NCBI GenBank assembly: GCA_000613465.1
Contig: BAJA01000008.1
Location: 62,001 to 126,000, forward strand
Source: Bacteroides nordii WAL 11050 = JCM 12987
GTDB lineage: Bacteria > Bacteroidota > Bacteroidia > Bacteroidales > Bacteroidaceae
Length of the DNA: 64,000 nt
Reading direction: 5' to 3'
In this document: positions 10,848 to 20,532 of the stretch, one piece after another
Position numbering within the stretch: position 1 is the stretch's first letter
How the letters are laid out: every line of letters begins with the position of its first letter
Program-made: the position numbers and the translations under genes
The notes under the pieces: model-generated
The model's database searches: none
The model's input: only the letters and a program-made list of their open reading frames with translations
Told to the model about the DNA's origin: nothing

Positions 10848-10868
10848 ATTTTATATTTAATGCATTTT

Positions 10869-12129
10869 TTAATAGGTGAAGCGAATACCTGCCTGTATAT
10901 TGAAGTTACACGGTGTTTCTTTACGAATGGTTTGCACATTGGAACCATCATCGAAGAAATATGCACTCCGGGTTCCACGTAAATACCCACATGCTTTGTC
11001 GCATTGAATTGTGCGCCCACTGCACCGGCTACCGAAAGCTGCACCGGCTTCACTGTTTGCTTTTCACTCCCTAATTTCCCATATACACACTTCTCTATCA
11101 TACCGCCGGCAGCCACATACAATGTGAAACGGTCCTTATCGAAGAAGTTCCAGTTAGCCCGGACAGGAATACCTATATAATGTAGTTTCTGATCGATCAT
11201 GCATTACCGCCACTCATCTCGACATCCGAAGAAAGTAGTGTATACGTCAATCCGGTTTCCACCGAAAAACCTTTTGCCAACCCCTTACGTACCGACAAGC
11301 CAAAAGAGATAGGCTGATGATGTTTGATGTCCACAATTTCATCCATACGTTTCAGGTAAGGTACCCCTTCTTTGAATACCACCATTTGATTGTCGGGGAT
11401 GCGAATAATCTCTCCCTCGGCGGCATTGGATACCAGGTTGAGCCGTTGTTCATTAGGTATACCACCACCCGCCAGATCATTGCCTGTAAGGGAAACTCCT
11501 CCTGCGTTGCCTACCGCTGCACCAAGTGACCAACGTCCTTTTTTAGATTCCGGTTTTTCCACCGGAATATGCAGTTTATCCTGCCCGGATCTTTTATGTG
11601 ATCTCACCACAGGTGATTCTTCTTTCGCTACTACCGGTTCTTTTTCAATTTCCTCTTTCTCGTTGGCTATCTGCTGCACAGTCTCCTTTCCACCGGCTAT
11701 TTCACGAACAGCCTCAACAGGTACCGAGGGTTCAGTTCCCTGTCTCTCCGTTATTTTCTTCGCTTGTGCAACTATCGGACGGATAGTACGTGCCGGCTCT
11801 ACTTTCGCCACTTGTACATGGGGCGCATCTGTTTGAGGCAATATATCCGGATCAGCAGCCAACATCGGGGCAGCTGTACGACGAATCTCTTCAGCGGTAG
11901 GAGTATTCAGGAAGTAGATGCCCAAGGATGTAACAGCCACCAGCAATACTGCCGCTGCTGTTGCCACCCATTTGCGATAAGGATACAGTATCCGCTTTTC
12001 AACAGGCGGCACCAATTCCTTCTCCAGTTGTTCCCAACCGGAAGCGGGCATAGGCTCGGAGTAGTCCTGCAACTTCTCCTTCAGCTTGTCCATCCACATT
12101 TCTTTATCTTTCATCTTCTCATTTTTCAT
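10869..12129 (-). CDS. Predicted dual-membrane-spanning anti-sigma factor (two apparent frameshifts)
   Basis: About 420 residues when corrected. The N-terminus is cytoplasmic and acidic (KLQDYSEPMPASGWEQLEKEL) and is followed by one inner-membrane helix (WVATAAAVLLVAVTSLGIYFL, about 49-69). A long charged, low-complexity periplasmic stretch (about 75-225) comes next. The C-terminal ~140 residues have the alternating aromatic strands of a small outer-membrane beta-barrel, ending ...AGIRFTY. This architecture matches the Dma family of dual membrane-spanning anti-sigma factors reported in B. thetaiotaomicron. It overlaps the sigma gene by 4 bp (ATGA). The frame breaks near 11200 (after SGGNA) and near 10965 (GV/AYFFDDGSN). 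One missing base at each place restores the barrel and the stop at 10869. Confidence 0.75.
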
Positions 12130-12677
12130 CTGTCATTCACCATTAACCATTCTTTCACTCTCCTGGCCAATACACTCTTTGCACGAAACAACTGCGAAGC
12201 CGAGGACTTTTCATTTATACCCAGTAACCGGGCAATCTCTTTATGCGACTTATCTTCAAACGTGTATAAGTTGAACACGGTACGATAACCTGCGGGTAAC
12301 TCTTCAATAAACTGCATCAGTACTTTTTGCGGTATAGCCTCCACTGCCGCAATATCCGGCTCTTCATAAGTTTCGGGGGCTTCATCAAGCGCCATTGCCT
12401 GATTCATCACATCATTTTTACGCAAATACTGTAATGCCACATTTACCATCACACGCTCCATCCATGCTCTGAGAGAACCTTCGCCCCGCCAGGTGAACTT
12501 ATCAAAAGAAGCAAAGATTTTCAGGAAACCGTCATGTACCAGGTCTTGTGCTGTGTCCCTGTCTCCGGCATACCGGAGACAGATGCCAAGCATCCTCCCT
12601 GAATACTGCTCATAAAGTTCTTTGCGGGCACGGTTGTTTCCCTGCCTGCATAGCTCTGTCAGCTCCTGTTCTTCCAT
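12126..12677 (-). CDS. ECF RNA polymerase sigma factor, partner of the dual-membrane anti-sigma
   Basis: 183 residues from the ATG at 12677; an in-frame GTG at 12689 would add four residues. Region 2 is recognisable (LCLRYAGDRDTAQDLVHDGFLKIFASFDKF), as is the region 4 helix-turn-helix (LPAGYRTVFNLYTFEDKSHKEIARLLGINEKSSASQ, split here into parts by the linker). The anti-sigma start overlaps its stop, so the two are translationally coupled. The gene pair and the divergent NigD-like gene have the organisation of the Das1/Dma1/NigD1 system that controls outer-membrane vesiculation in B. thetaiotaomicron. I infer orthology from architecture and location, not from an alignment. Confidence 0.88.
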   Translation of the reverse strand: MEEQELTELCRQGNNRARKELYEQYSGRMLGICLRYAGDRDTAQDLVHDGFLKIFASFDKFTWRGEGSLRAWMERVMVNVALQYLRKNDVMNQAMALDEAPETYEEPDIAAVEAIPQKVLMQFIEELPAGYRTVFNLYTFEDKSHKEIARLLGINEKSSASQLFRAKSVLARRVKEWLMVNDR

Positions 12678-12710
12678 TCTCTTTAACACGTGTTTATCTT
12701 ATAAATGCAG

Positions 12711-12741
12711 CAAAGATAGAAATACTGCATAGAGAGAACAA
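12711..12741 (-). promoter_or_regulatory. Promoter of the sigma/anti-sigma operon
   Basis: On the minus strand TATCTTTG (12711-12718) is a perfect -7 box. TTGT at 12738-12741 lies 19 bp upstream as an approximate -33 box. Housekeeping-type Bacteroides promoter. Confidence 0.5.
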
Positions 12742-12895
12742 GTCTTTTATTGCTTTTATTTCTTTAACAGTCTGTCGTGCAATATTCTTTTATATCCTGC
12801 ATTTTTCATACAGTATGCTTCCCACACGAGGAAGTATGTCGGGCGATGATAGCCATTAATTAAGTGTAACTGTAAAAAGAAAACCAAACAAACTT

Positions 12896-13651
12896 ATGAA
12901 GAAATTAAATTTTATTGCAGCAACAATGATTCTGGTCCTTATTCCTTTCCTCCAGTCATGTCTGGACGATGACGGACCAAGCTATTCTGATTTGACCATT
13001 GCCACCCTCAAAGCCACTGATGACGACAATTATTATTTTGGTCTGGATAGTGGCAAAAAGATGTATCCGGGTGATGACTCTGCAGTTCGTAACTATCCGA
13101 TTGTAGATGGGAAGCGTGTATTTGTATGGTTTCATCAGCTCGAAGAGCAAATTCCGGGATATGATTATAACATTCAAGTAGTACAAATGGACTCTATCCT
13201 GACCAAAGGTATCATCCCGCTTACAGAGGCTACAGCAGATAGCATCGGTGATAATAAGATAAACGTCACTTACCATTGGATTGCACAAGGATATCTTACG
13301 ATGGAATTCCAGTATTACGGTACACGGAACCCTAACAAGAAACACATGCTCAATCTGGTTCACAACGAAGATACGGAACTTGTGGACGAAGAAGGTTACA
13401 TCAATTTAGAATTCCGCCACAACGCATTTGATGATAACGGCGGTAGCTTGGGTGAAGGTATCGTCTCCTTCAACCTCGATAAAGTGGCCGAAGAAATGAA
13501 GATAGCCAAAGGACTGAAAGTCCGTGTAAAAACGATATACGACAATATACAATTTATAAAGATGGATTTCAAAGAATCCAAAAGCAGCAGTCAAATACCT
13601 ACTGCACAACAACTAAATATATCTGCATACACGGCTAAAACGAACTACTAA
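12896..13651 (+). CDS. NigD-like lipoprotein
   Basis: A 251-residue exported lipoprotein. The signal peptide ends in the lipobox LQSC (Cys 22) and is followed by acidic residues (CLDDDGPS), typical of Bacteroides surface or outer-membrane lipoproteins. The rest, with two beta-rich halves (GKRVFVWFHQLEEQ, INVTYHWIAQGYLTMEF, GYINLEFRHNAFDD), resembles the NigD family. It is divergent from the sigma/anti-sigma pair across a ~200-bp region and ends at a strong terminator. A role as target of that sigma factor is inferred from position and from the B. thetaiotaomicron precedent. Confidence 0.8.
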   Translation: MKKLNFIAATMILVLIPFLQSCLDDDGPSYSDLTIATLKATDDDNYYFGLDSGKKMYPGDDSAVRNYPIVDGKRVFVWFHQLEEQIPGYDYNIQVVQMDSILTKGIIPLTEATADSIGDNKINVTYHWIAQGYLTMEFQYYGTRNPNKKHMLNLVHNEDTELVDEEGYINLEFRHNAFDDNGGSLGEGIVSFNLDKVAEEMKIAKGLKVRVKTIYDNIQFIKMDFKESKSSSQIPTAQQLNISAYTAKTNY

Positions 13652-13673
13652 TTCTGATATAATAAAATGTGAT

Positions 13674-13708
13674 GAACGATGACAAACTTCCCATGATTGT
13701 CATCGTTC
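13674..13708 (+). terminator. Intrinsic terminator of the NigD-like gene
   Basis: Perfect 12-bp stem GAACGATGACAA / TTGTCATCGTTC with an 11-base loop, followed by seven T. Confidence 0.9.
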
Positions 13709-13847
13709 TTTTTTTATCTTATCATTTGGACTAAAGCTATTCAGTTTTGTACTAAGTGCTGTCTGCCATTACCATCTATCTCTTTCTCCGGTATCGATAA
13801 AGCTCTATCTCGTAGAGTAACGTATGAAGCCTCGGTGTGTAACGCTG

Positions 13848-13936
13848 TTTTAGATGTACATGTAAAGCAGTACGACATGTGCATGTAGGACAGTACGACA
13901 TGTACATCTTATGCAGCTTTACATGTACATGTAAAA
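13848..13936. repeat. Four-unit TGTACAT palindromic intergenic element
   Basis: The outer arms (13848-13868 and 13916-13936) are a 21-bp inverted repeat with one mismatch and a TGTACATGTAAA core. Between them two direct copies of CAGTACGACATGT (13868 and 13891) carry the same ACATGT core. The 13709-14070 gap otherwise shows no gene. Compare the elements at 50762-50848 and 55615-55689. Confidence 0.7.
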
Positions 13937-14070
13937 CAAGACTGTGCACCGGGGAAAAGAGCGTTCCTTTCTGAGAAGGACAAAATACAACACCGGATAA
14001 GGGTAATGATGCCGTTTATATAGGTACTTCCGTTTAGTTACACCGCCCACGGTCAATTGTCCACTGTCCA

Positions 14071-14996
14071 TTAAACCAAGCACTGCACAGCCTGTAAACT
14101 AAGCATCTCCTTGGGTACAGCTGCACGTATCTCATCTTTCAGTACAGAAAGTAAACTACCACGGATAAAGTCTTTATTGGTGGTCAGCACAATGGGTCTT
14201 GTAGGGCGGGGAATGGCAAACGGACGTACCAATCTTTTTGTTCATTAGAGAGTTGAGACACTGCCAGCTCCGGAACGAATGTAATTCCTTTCCCGCTCTC
14301 TACCATACGCATAAATGTCTCCATACTTCCCAGGTGATATGCCATCTGATGGAGTTTCACAGCTTCCATCTGGCAGAAACGCACCAACTGATCGCGGAAG
14401 CAGTGCCCTTCATCAAGCAACCATAACCGTTCTCCCGTAATATCGGATGTACGAATCACATCATGCTTAAACAACGGCTCCTTACGAGATACATATCCAT
14501 AGAACTGTTCATAGAAAAGAATCTCTTCTGACAACGCAGCATCTTCGAGCAGACTTGCTAAAATAGCAGCATCAATTTCTCCGTCGCGTAATGCCTGGCG
14601 GATATCTTTTGTTTTCATCTCTGTCACCCGTACATCCAGTTCCGGATACTTTTCCATCAGCTGCGGAAAAAAGCGTGGCAACAGATAAGGGGCGATCGTA
14701 GGTAATACCGCCAAACGGAAAGTACCGGACAGCGAACGTTTCTCTTCACTGATAATCTCTTTTACCTGTGAAGCCTGGGCAAGTACGGCACGGGCCTGAG
14801 CAATTACCTTCTCTCCCACCCGCGTGGGGCATACCGGCTGCATTGCACGGTCGAAGAGCTTAACTCCTAACTCATCCTCGAGTTTCTGAATCATGGCACT
14901 CAAAGTAGGTTGCGTCACCCGGCAATATTCTGCCGCCTTGGCAAAATGCCGGAACTGATCTACAGCAAGTATATACTCTAACTGTTGTATTGTCAT
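14071..14996 (-). CDS. oxyR: Hydrogen peroxide-sensing LysR-type regulator OxyR (one apparent frameshift)
   Basis: About 308 residues when corrected. N-terminal LysR HTH (MTIQQLEYILAVDQFRHF, VTQPTLSAMIQKLE) and an effector domain in which Cys199 (DEGHCFRDQ) and Cys208 (VRFCQM) fall at the same numbers as the peroxide-reactive pair of E. coli OxyR. The frame breaks near 14229. One missing base restores PFAIPRPTRPIVLTTNKDF and a natural C-terminus with the stop at 14071. It is divergent from dps, a known OxyR target in Bacteroides. Confidence 0.93.
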
Positions 14997-15032
14997 CTAT
15001 CAAAGTTTTATAGGTTATAGATTCTGTCTATG

Positions 15033-15040
15033 CAAAGATA
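15033..15040 (-). promoter_or_regulatory. oxyR promoter, -7 element
   Basis: TATCTTTG on the minus strand, 37 bp upstream of the oxyR start. It is about 12 bp from the divergent dps -33 box, so OxyR bound here could affect both genes. Confidence 0.5.
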
Positions 15041-15051
15041 GAAATTATCAG

Positions 15052-15083
15052 TTTGACACGTATACATTTTCGCCCTATCTTTG
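15052..15083 (+). promoter_or_regulatory. dps promoter (-33 TTTG / -7 TATCTTTG)
   Basis: TTTG at 15052-15055, 20 bp spacer, TATCTTTG at 15076-15083: a near-perfect Bacteroides housekeeping promoter, 47 bp before the dps ATG. Confidence 0.75.
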
Positions 15084-15130
15084 CAATACGAAAAAGAAAA
15101 ATAGTATAAACAAATTAAATAAAACAAGTT

Positions 15131-15607
15131 ATGAAAACATTAGATTACATCAAGTTAAACGAATCGGGAGTGAACAATGTAGTAGCATCTTTGCAACAAT
15201 TATTAGCAGATTTCCAGGTATATTACACCAACCTTCGCGGCTTCCACTGGAACATTAAAGGACATGATTTCTTTGTACTCCACAGCAAGTTCGAAGATCT
15301 CTATAACGATGCAGCCGAGAAAGTTGACGAAATAGCCGAACGTATCCTGATGCTGGGTGGAACTCCCGCCAATAAATTCAGTGATTACCTCAAGATGTCC
15401 AACATCAACGAAGTAGACCGGGTGAGTAATGGTGAGAAAGCTTTAGAGAATATTCTGGAGACTTACAGCCATCTGATCGGCGAAGAACGCAAACTGTTGT
15501 CCATCGCTTCACAAGCCGGTGACGAAGTAACAGTAGCTTTGATGAGCGATTACCTGAAAGAACAAGAGAAAATGGTTTGGATGCTGACAGCTTATAACAA
15601 CAAGTAA
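15131..15607 (+). CDS. dps: Dps family iron-storage / DNA-protection protein
   Basis: A 158-residue ferritin-like protein that oxidises and stores iron and protects DNA from peroxide. The intersubunit ferroxidase motif is visible (FHWNIKGHDFFVLH then FEDLYNDAAEKVDEIAER, giving the His, Asp and Glu ligands). Full length and intact. It is transcribed divergently from oxyR with its own strong promoter and followed by a clear terminator, so it is monocistronic. Confidence 0.95.
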   Translation: MKTLDYIKLNESGVNNVVASLQQLLADFQVYYTNLRGFHWNIKGHDFFVLHSKFEDLYNDAAEKVDEIAERILMLGGTPANKFSDYLKMSNINEVDRVSNGEKALENILETYSHLIGEERKLLSIASQAGDEVTVALMSDYLKEQEKMVWMLTAYNNK

Positions 15608-15664
15608 GTCCCCCACAGCAAGTTTTGATTCCTTTTTTTAAAACAAAACTGTTTCTAAATCGAG

Positions 15665-15694
15665 AGAGCCACAATTTACGGTTATTGTGGCTCT
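15665..15694 (+). terminator. dps terminator
   Basis: 10-bp stem AGAGCCACAA / TTGTGGCTCT followed by TTTTTATT. Confidence 0.9.
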
Positions 15695-15766
15695 TTTTAT
15701 TGTATGACAACAAGGTAATGCATCAAATTATCCTATTGTTTGTCAAATACATACATTCAGTCATCC

Positions 15767-17832
15767 CTATTTAATCACAATCTCATCTGTGAAAAGCCAT
15801 CCTCCTTCTATCCCATTGGATAAAGCCTGGTAGCGAACGTAACGGGCTGATGCTTTTCCTTCCCATCGGTAAGTCCGGAAAACCAATCGGTCTTCAGTAG
15901 TAGGAACATCGGTAAATAAACGCTGCACTTCTGTAAACGTCTTTCCGTCTTCTGATGTAGAAATTATCACCTCACGCGGCAACCATACATAAGGGCCGGA
16001 CAGTTGCATAAACTCGGCAGCTACCGAAGTAATTTCCGTCACCTTCTCCAGATCAATCGTAACATCCATATCTGTATTCAGGAATCCCTGCCAGCGCTTA
16101 TCTCCATACGTCCATCCGCCGCGAACCCCGTCTACCAATGCCGAGTCACCTCCGGCTGTATATTGAGGTGCATACGGAGTTGTGTAATGAATCGGTTTCA
16201 TCAGCCCTAAGTGTTCAATGCGTATGGCTGCCTGCGGACGCTCTCCTACTTCTTTACTCAGATCGAAAGGATGATATCCGTGAGCCTGCAACCAGTTAAC
16301 CTCTTTCAGGGCAGACTGCCGGAAGTGTTCCCAATTTTTCTGTTCCGGCTGTGTCCATGCTACTTCTGCCAATGCCAACAAGCGGGGATAAATCATATAT
16401 TCCATATGTTCGGGAGTAGATATATATTCTGCCCATACGTTTGCCTGTACCCCCTTTATGTAAGCGGCCTCCTGCTTGGTCAGTGCTTTAGGTACAGGAT
16501 TGTAAGAGTATACCTTCTCCAAAGTCAGGTAACCCCCGATAGCTTCGGGCTGACTGGTAGGGTCATCCTGATAAGCGTCCAGATAGCAAAACTCTCCCGG
16601 AGTCATTATCACATCGTGCGCTGCCCGGGCAGCAGTAATTCCTCCCCCTTCTCCGCGCCATGACATCACAGTGCACGGGGAGCCAGTCCACCTTCCAGGA
16701 TTTCATCCCATCCCAATAACTGACGGTTGTGGTCATTGAGGAATTTCTCCATTCGATGAATGAGATAGCTTTGCAGTTCTTTCACATCAGACAATCCCTC
16801 CGCCTTCATTCTCTTCTGGCACAAAGGACACTTTTTCCAGCTTTCCATGTTCGCCTCATCACCGCCCACATGAATATATTCAGAAGGGAAGATATCCATC
16901 ACCTCCGACAATACATTTTTCAGAAAAGTAAAGGTATCTTCATTGCCGATACAGAATTCCGAATTTACATAGGGCTTGCCGGAACAAGACAACTGAGGAA
17001 AAACGGCTAACACTTCTTCCGAGTGCCCCGGCATTTCTATCTCGGGAATAACGGTGATATGACGTTGCCGCGCATATTCCACAATCTCCCGTGCATCATC
17101 CTGTGTATAATATCCTCCGTCTGCGCCCGGAGTGTCTTTTGTACAATACTTACGGCCCCCCTTCCACCATGCTTTCCAGTTAGGATAAGGACGATAAGCT
17201 GCCTGCTCCGTCAGTTCCGGATAACGTTTTATTTCCAGACGCCAGCCAGCACCATCTGTCAGATGCCAATGAAAGGTGTTCAGCTTATAGCGTGCCATGG
17301 CATCCAACTGTTTCTTTATAAATTCTTTGGTTCGGAAATGGCGGGATACATCCTGGTGCAAACCTCTGTAAGCAAAACGAGGAGCATCTTTGATATCAAC
17401 CAATGGCAAGGTATAGGTACCGTCTGTATCAGCATCTGCCAATTGCAGCAATGTTTGAAAACCATAAAACAGCCCGGCACCGGAAGGAGCAGACACCACA
17501 ATACCTTTTGAAGTTATTTCTAACTGATAGCTCTCTGCCGAATCATGTTCGTTGCCGGGAGCAATTATCACAAACTGAACAGCTGCCTTTTCGCGCTCTT
17601 CTGTACCCAATTGTAAACCCAAAGGAGAAGCCTGCACATATTCTGCAAACTCTTTTCCCTCTGTCTCCGGCAGATTAGAAGTAAACGTAGCTTGTTTTTG
17701 TAACCGGTAAGTTCCGGAAGAAGTTTCAACCGATTGTGGTTGCGGTATGATCCGTATCTCAACATCCTTCTGCTGACATCCTGCCATCCCAAGACACATA
17801 AACAATAAACATGAAACAAATCCTTTTTTCAT
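15767..17832 (-). CDS. GH20 beta-N-acetylhexosaminidase lipoprotein (one apparent frameshift)
   Basis: 688 residues when corrected. The lipobox (LGMAGC) makes it a lipoprotein. Order: GH20b N-terminal domain, GH20 barrel with RGLHQDVSRHF, FHWHLTDGAGWRLEIK and the catalytic Asp-Glu pair in HVGGDEANM (near 325), then a C-terminal F5/8 type C-like module (VWLPREVIISTSEDGKTF). It releases terminal GlcNAc/GalNAc from glycan antennae. The frame breaks at about 16669, where one missing A in the codon pair after LAPRA restores ATVMSWRGEGGG. It is the last gene of the left wing of the N-glycan locus but has its own upstream TTAG-N18-TGTATTA element. Confidence 0.92.
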
Positions 17833-17880
17833 ACTATCAAATATAATAAATAAATACTCGTACTAATCATGTGAATGTAT

Positions 17881-18017
17881 TTCACCACAGAGTACACAGG
17901 GCACCGAGTTTCGCAAAGAAAAATTAATCTAAAATAAAGAACTACAGCTTTTAATCTACGATCATCCGCGTTTCATCAGAAATTTAAAACTCAGTGTTCT
18001 CTGTGTCCTCTGTGGTG
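17881..18017. repeat. CACCACAGAG-type imperfect palindromic repeat
   Basis: ACCACAGAG (17884-17892) is mirrored by CTCTGTGGT (18008-18016), with further matching halves (ACACAG.GCACCGAG / CTCAGTG..CTCTGTGT). Related copies lie near 52492 and 55350-55431. It would lie within the leader of the GH20 gene if transcription starts at the element at 18036-18064. Confidence 0.6.
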
Positions 18018-18035
18018 CCCCTCGGTTCGTACTAA

Positions 18036-18064
18036 TAATACAATTGAGAAAGCAAAAGTGCTAA
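18036..18064 (-). promoter_or_regulatory. Predicted ECF promoter of GH20 (15767-17832)
   Basis: One of seven 29-bp elements TTAG-N18-TGTATTA, read on the minus strand. It lies 204 bp upstream of the GH20 start, giving a long leader. See the regulon finding. Confidence 0.7.
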
Positions 18065-18072
18065 TAAAAACA

Positions 18073-18105
18073 AGACTGCCCTAACAAACAATGTCTGGAC
18101 AGTCT
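18073..18105 (-). terminator. Probable terminator of GH92 (18148-20397)
   Basis: On the minus strand AGACTG pairs with CAGTCT around a loop of about 20 bases, with extra pairs across a one-base bulge, followed by TGTTTTTATT. It lies just upstream of the GH20 promoter element, separating the two transcription units. Confidence 0.5.
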
Positions 18106-18147
18106 CTCCTTTTTACCTTCATTACTAAACTAATTGGGGAAAAACAT

Positions 18148-20397
18148 TTACCTGATAGAAAACTCTAACAACCCGCCGTGTACCAACTCCTCATGAGTGA
18201 TACGGAAGCGGTTTATCTTTTTACCACCTATTTTTACATTATGAATATACAAAGCATCGGGTTTCTGACGGGTAGACTCTATCACAAGCTCACGTTCTTT
18301 GTACCATTTCGGATCAAGCCGGATGGTCACTTTATCAAAAACAGGAGTGGTAAGAGTATATTCCGGCAATCCCGGACAATCCGGGTAGAAACCTATCATA
18401 TTAAAGATGGCCCAGGCAGACATCGTTCCCGTATCATCATTTCCGGGAATACCGTCCGGCTGAGTAGTGAAATACTTAGCCAATAAACGTTGTGTCTCCT
18501 TCTGCGTGCGCCATTCTTCTCCTTTAAAATAAGAGAATAAATAAGGATAGGCAATATCGGGTTCATTGGCAGGATCATAAAGACCTTCATCAAATATCAT
18601 CTGCAGTTTGTTGATGAAAGACTTCTTCCCTCCCATCAACCGCGCCAGTCCATATACATCATGGGGCACATAGAATGTATAATTCCAGGAATTACCTTCA
18701 TGAAAGCCGGGACTGGGTTCAAAGTTTTCACCTTCTTTCGGATTGAAGGGAGAATAAAAAGTTCCGTCAGGAAGTATGGGACGAAGCGTGCCAAACTCTT
18801 TACTGTAATAATGTTTATATCCTAATGAGCGATTGTAGAACAGTTTGGCATCCTCTTTCTTTCCCAAAGCACCGGCAAGCCGGGAAAGAGCGAAGTCTGC
18901 TATGTAATACTCCAATGCATGAGAAACCGAATTATCATACTGTTCGCGCAGAGGCACATAACCTTTAGACATATAATCGTCATTGTCCGGACGCATCAGA
19001 TTCTCAGCACCGGGCAGAGTGGCCGATTTGTACATGGCTTCATAAGCCAGATTAATGTCAAAATCGCGTAAACCTTTCATCCAGGTATCTACAATCACGG
19101 GAATACTGGGATCTCCCTCCATTGTCAGCGTCTCACGACCATACAACTCCCATTTCGGAAGCCAGCCGTGTTCACGATACATATCAAGCATGGTACGTAC
19201 CATGTCTATCTGCCGCTCCGGATAAACCAGCGTAAGCAACTGATGCACATTCCGATACGTATCCCACAAAGAGAATACCGTGTAACGATTGCCACTGGCA
19301 GTCATTATTTTATCGCTTTCCATAGCCGGATATTCTCCGTTGACATCCTGCAAAACATTGGGATGAATCAGCAAATGATACATGGCTGTATAGAAAACGG
19401 TTTTCTGATCTTCTGTCCCTCCCTCTACAAGAATACGGGATAAATCATCATTCCAGCGAGCACGGGCTTCTGCATGTACTTTCTCAAAATCCCGGCCTTC
19501 CTGCTCCTTGTTCAGATTGAGACGGGCGTTTTCTATACTTACAAAGGAAACACCCATTTCTACTTCTACCTGTTCACCGTCTTCGGTGTCGAATGAAAAA
19601 AAGGCACCGATATCATCTCCGGCGATCTCTTTTCCATATTTGGTATAAAGTTTATATTTACCATTATCCGGATCCCACTCGGCTTCAACACCGGTCATCG
19701 GACGCTGTTTCTTCCAATACCCTGTTTGCGAAGGGAGTTTGTTGACACGCATCACAAAATAGATAGGAAATACCGCCTGAGGATTATAACAGAAAGTGCC
19801 TAAGAGTTTAACTCCTTCTATCTCCTGGGCGTTCACCCGGCGAAGCATGGCACCCGATTCGTTGGTAAGCCCTTCACCCAAATTGAGTAATATATGACTC
19901 TTTCCTTCCGGAAATGTAAAACGGGTAACGCCCGTACGGGGGGTGGCAGTTACTTCAGTCTTCACATTGTATTTAGTCAGATAATTTGTGTAGTAACCCG
20001 GCGAAGCCTGCTCGTCTTTATAACGGCTTCCATATTCCTTGTAATCCACATTCAACTCTCCTGTGGTAGGCATTAACAAAAGAGAGCCCAACTCCGGACA
20101 ACCCACTCCACTCAAATTTACATGGGAGTATCCGGTAAAAAAACAGTTATGATACTCATAAGGAGTAGACCACCAACGGGCGTCTTTATCATACTTGTTA
20201 TCGGCGGAACCCATCACATTGAAAGGTACAACAGACATCATCCCATTCGGACAAACCGCTCCGGGATTTGTTGTACCAAAGTTGGTGGTACCAATAAAAG
20301 GATTCACATAATCAACAGGGGAAAGCTTCTCTCCACCTCCGGCAAAAGCCGGAAGCAGAAAGACAGCCAATGTGTAAGTCAATAAAAGTCGTTTCAT
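18148..20397 (-). CDS. GH92 alpha-mannosidase
   Basis: A 749-residue exported exo-alpha-mannosidase (Ca-dependent inverting family) with signal peptide MKRLLLTYTLAVFLLPAFA. Family motifs are VNPFIGTTNFGTTNPGAVCPNGM at the start, FSLWDTYRNVHQLLTLVYP in the middle, and GNDDTGTMSAWAIFNMIGFYPDCPG at the end, which carries the acidic catalytic region. It trims mannose from the N-glycan core released by the endoglycosidase. It follows GH130 and the MFS importer on the same strand with no predicted promoter of its own, so it is probably the last gene of an MFS-GH130-GH92 unit. Confidence 0.95.
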   Translation of the reverse strand: MKRLLLTYTLAVFLLPAFAGGGEKLSPVDYVNPFIGTTNFGTTNPGAVCPNGMMSVVPFNVMGSADNKYDKDARWWSTPYEYHNCFFTGYSHVNLSGVGCPELGSLLLMPTTGELNVDYKEYGSRYKDEQASPGYYTNYLTKYNVKTEVTATPRTGVTRFTFPEGKSHILLNLGEGLTNESGAMLRRVNAQEIEGVKLLGTFCYNPQAVFPIYFVMRVNKLPSQTGYWKKQRPMTGVEAEWDPDNGKYKLYTKYGKEIAGDDIGAFFSFDTEDGEQVEVEMGVSFVSIENARLNLNKEQEGRDFEKVHAEARARWNDDLSRILVEGGTEDQKTVFYTAMYHLLIHPNVLQDVNGEYPAMESDKIMTASGNRYTVFSLWDTYRNVHQLLTLVYPERQIDMVRTMLDMYREHGWLPKWELYGRETLTMEGDPSIPVIVDTWMKGLRDFDINLAYEAMYKSATLPGAENLMRPDNDDYMSKGYVPLREQYDNSVSHALEYYIADFALSRLAGALGKKEDAKLFYNRSLGYKHYYSKEFGTLRPILPDGTFYSPFNPKEGENFEPSPGFHEGNSWNYTFYVPHDVYGLARLMGGKKSFINKLQMIFDEGLYDPANEPDIAYPYLFSYFKGEEWRTQKETQRLLAKYFTTQPDGIPGNDDTGTMSAWAIFNMIGFYPDCPGLPEYTLTTPVFDKVTIRLDPKWYKERELVIESTRQKPDALYIHNVKIGGKKINRFRITHEELVHGGLLEFSIR

Positions 20398-20532
20398 TTA
20401 TTTAATTGAAAGTTGAAAGGATCAAGAAAGATTGACGATTAGACAATTTACGATTTACGATTGAAGGAACTCTCTCTATTATATTCTCTCTAACTCTAAC
20501 TTCTACTCTAACATCAATCGTAAAATCGTAAA

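Noticed and set aside
10773..10982. Plus-strand reading frame after pflA
   Set aside because: It is antisense to the beta-barrel end of the anti-sigma gene and crosses a terminator.
13848..13936. CRISPR-like array
   Set aside because: The repeats are short, alternate in orientation and lack regular spacers; no cas genes in the window.
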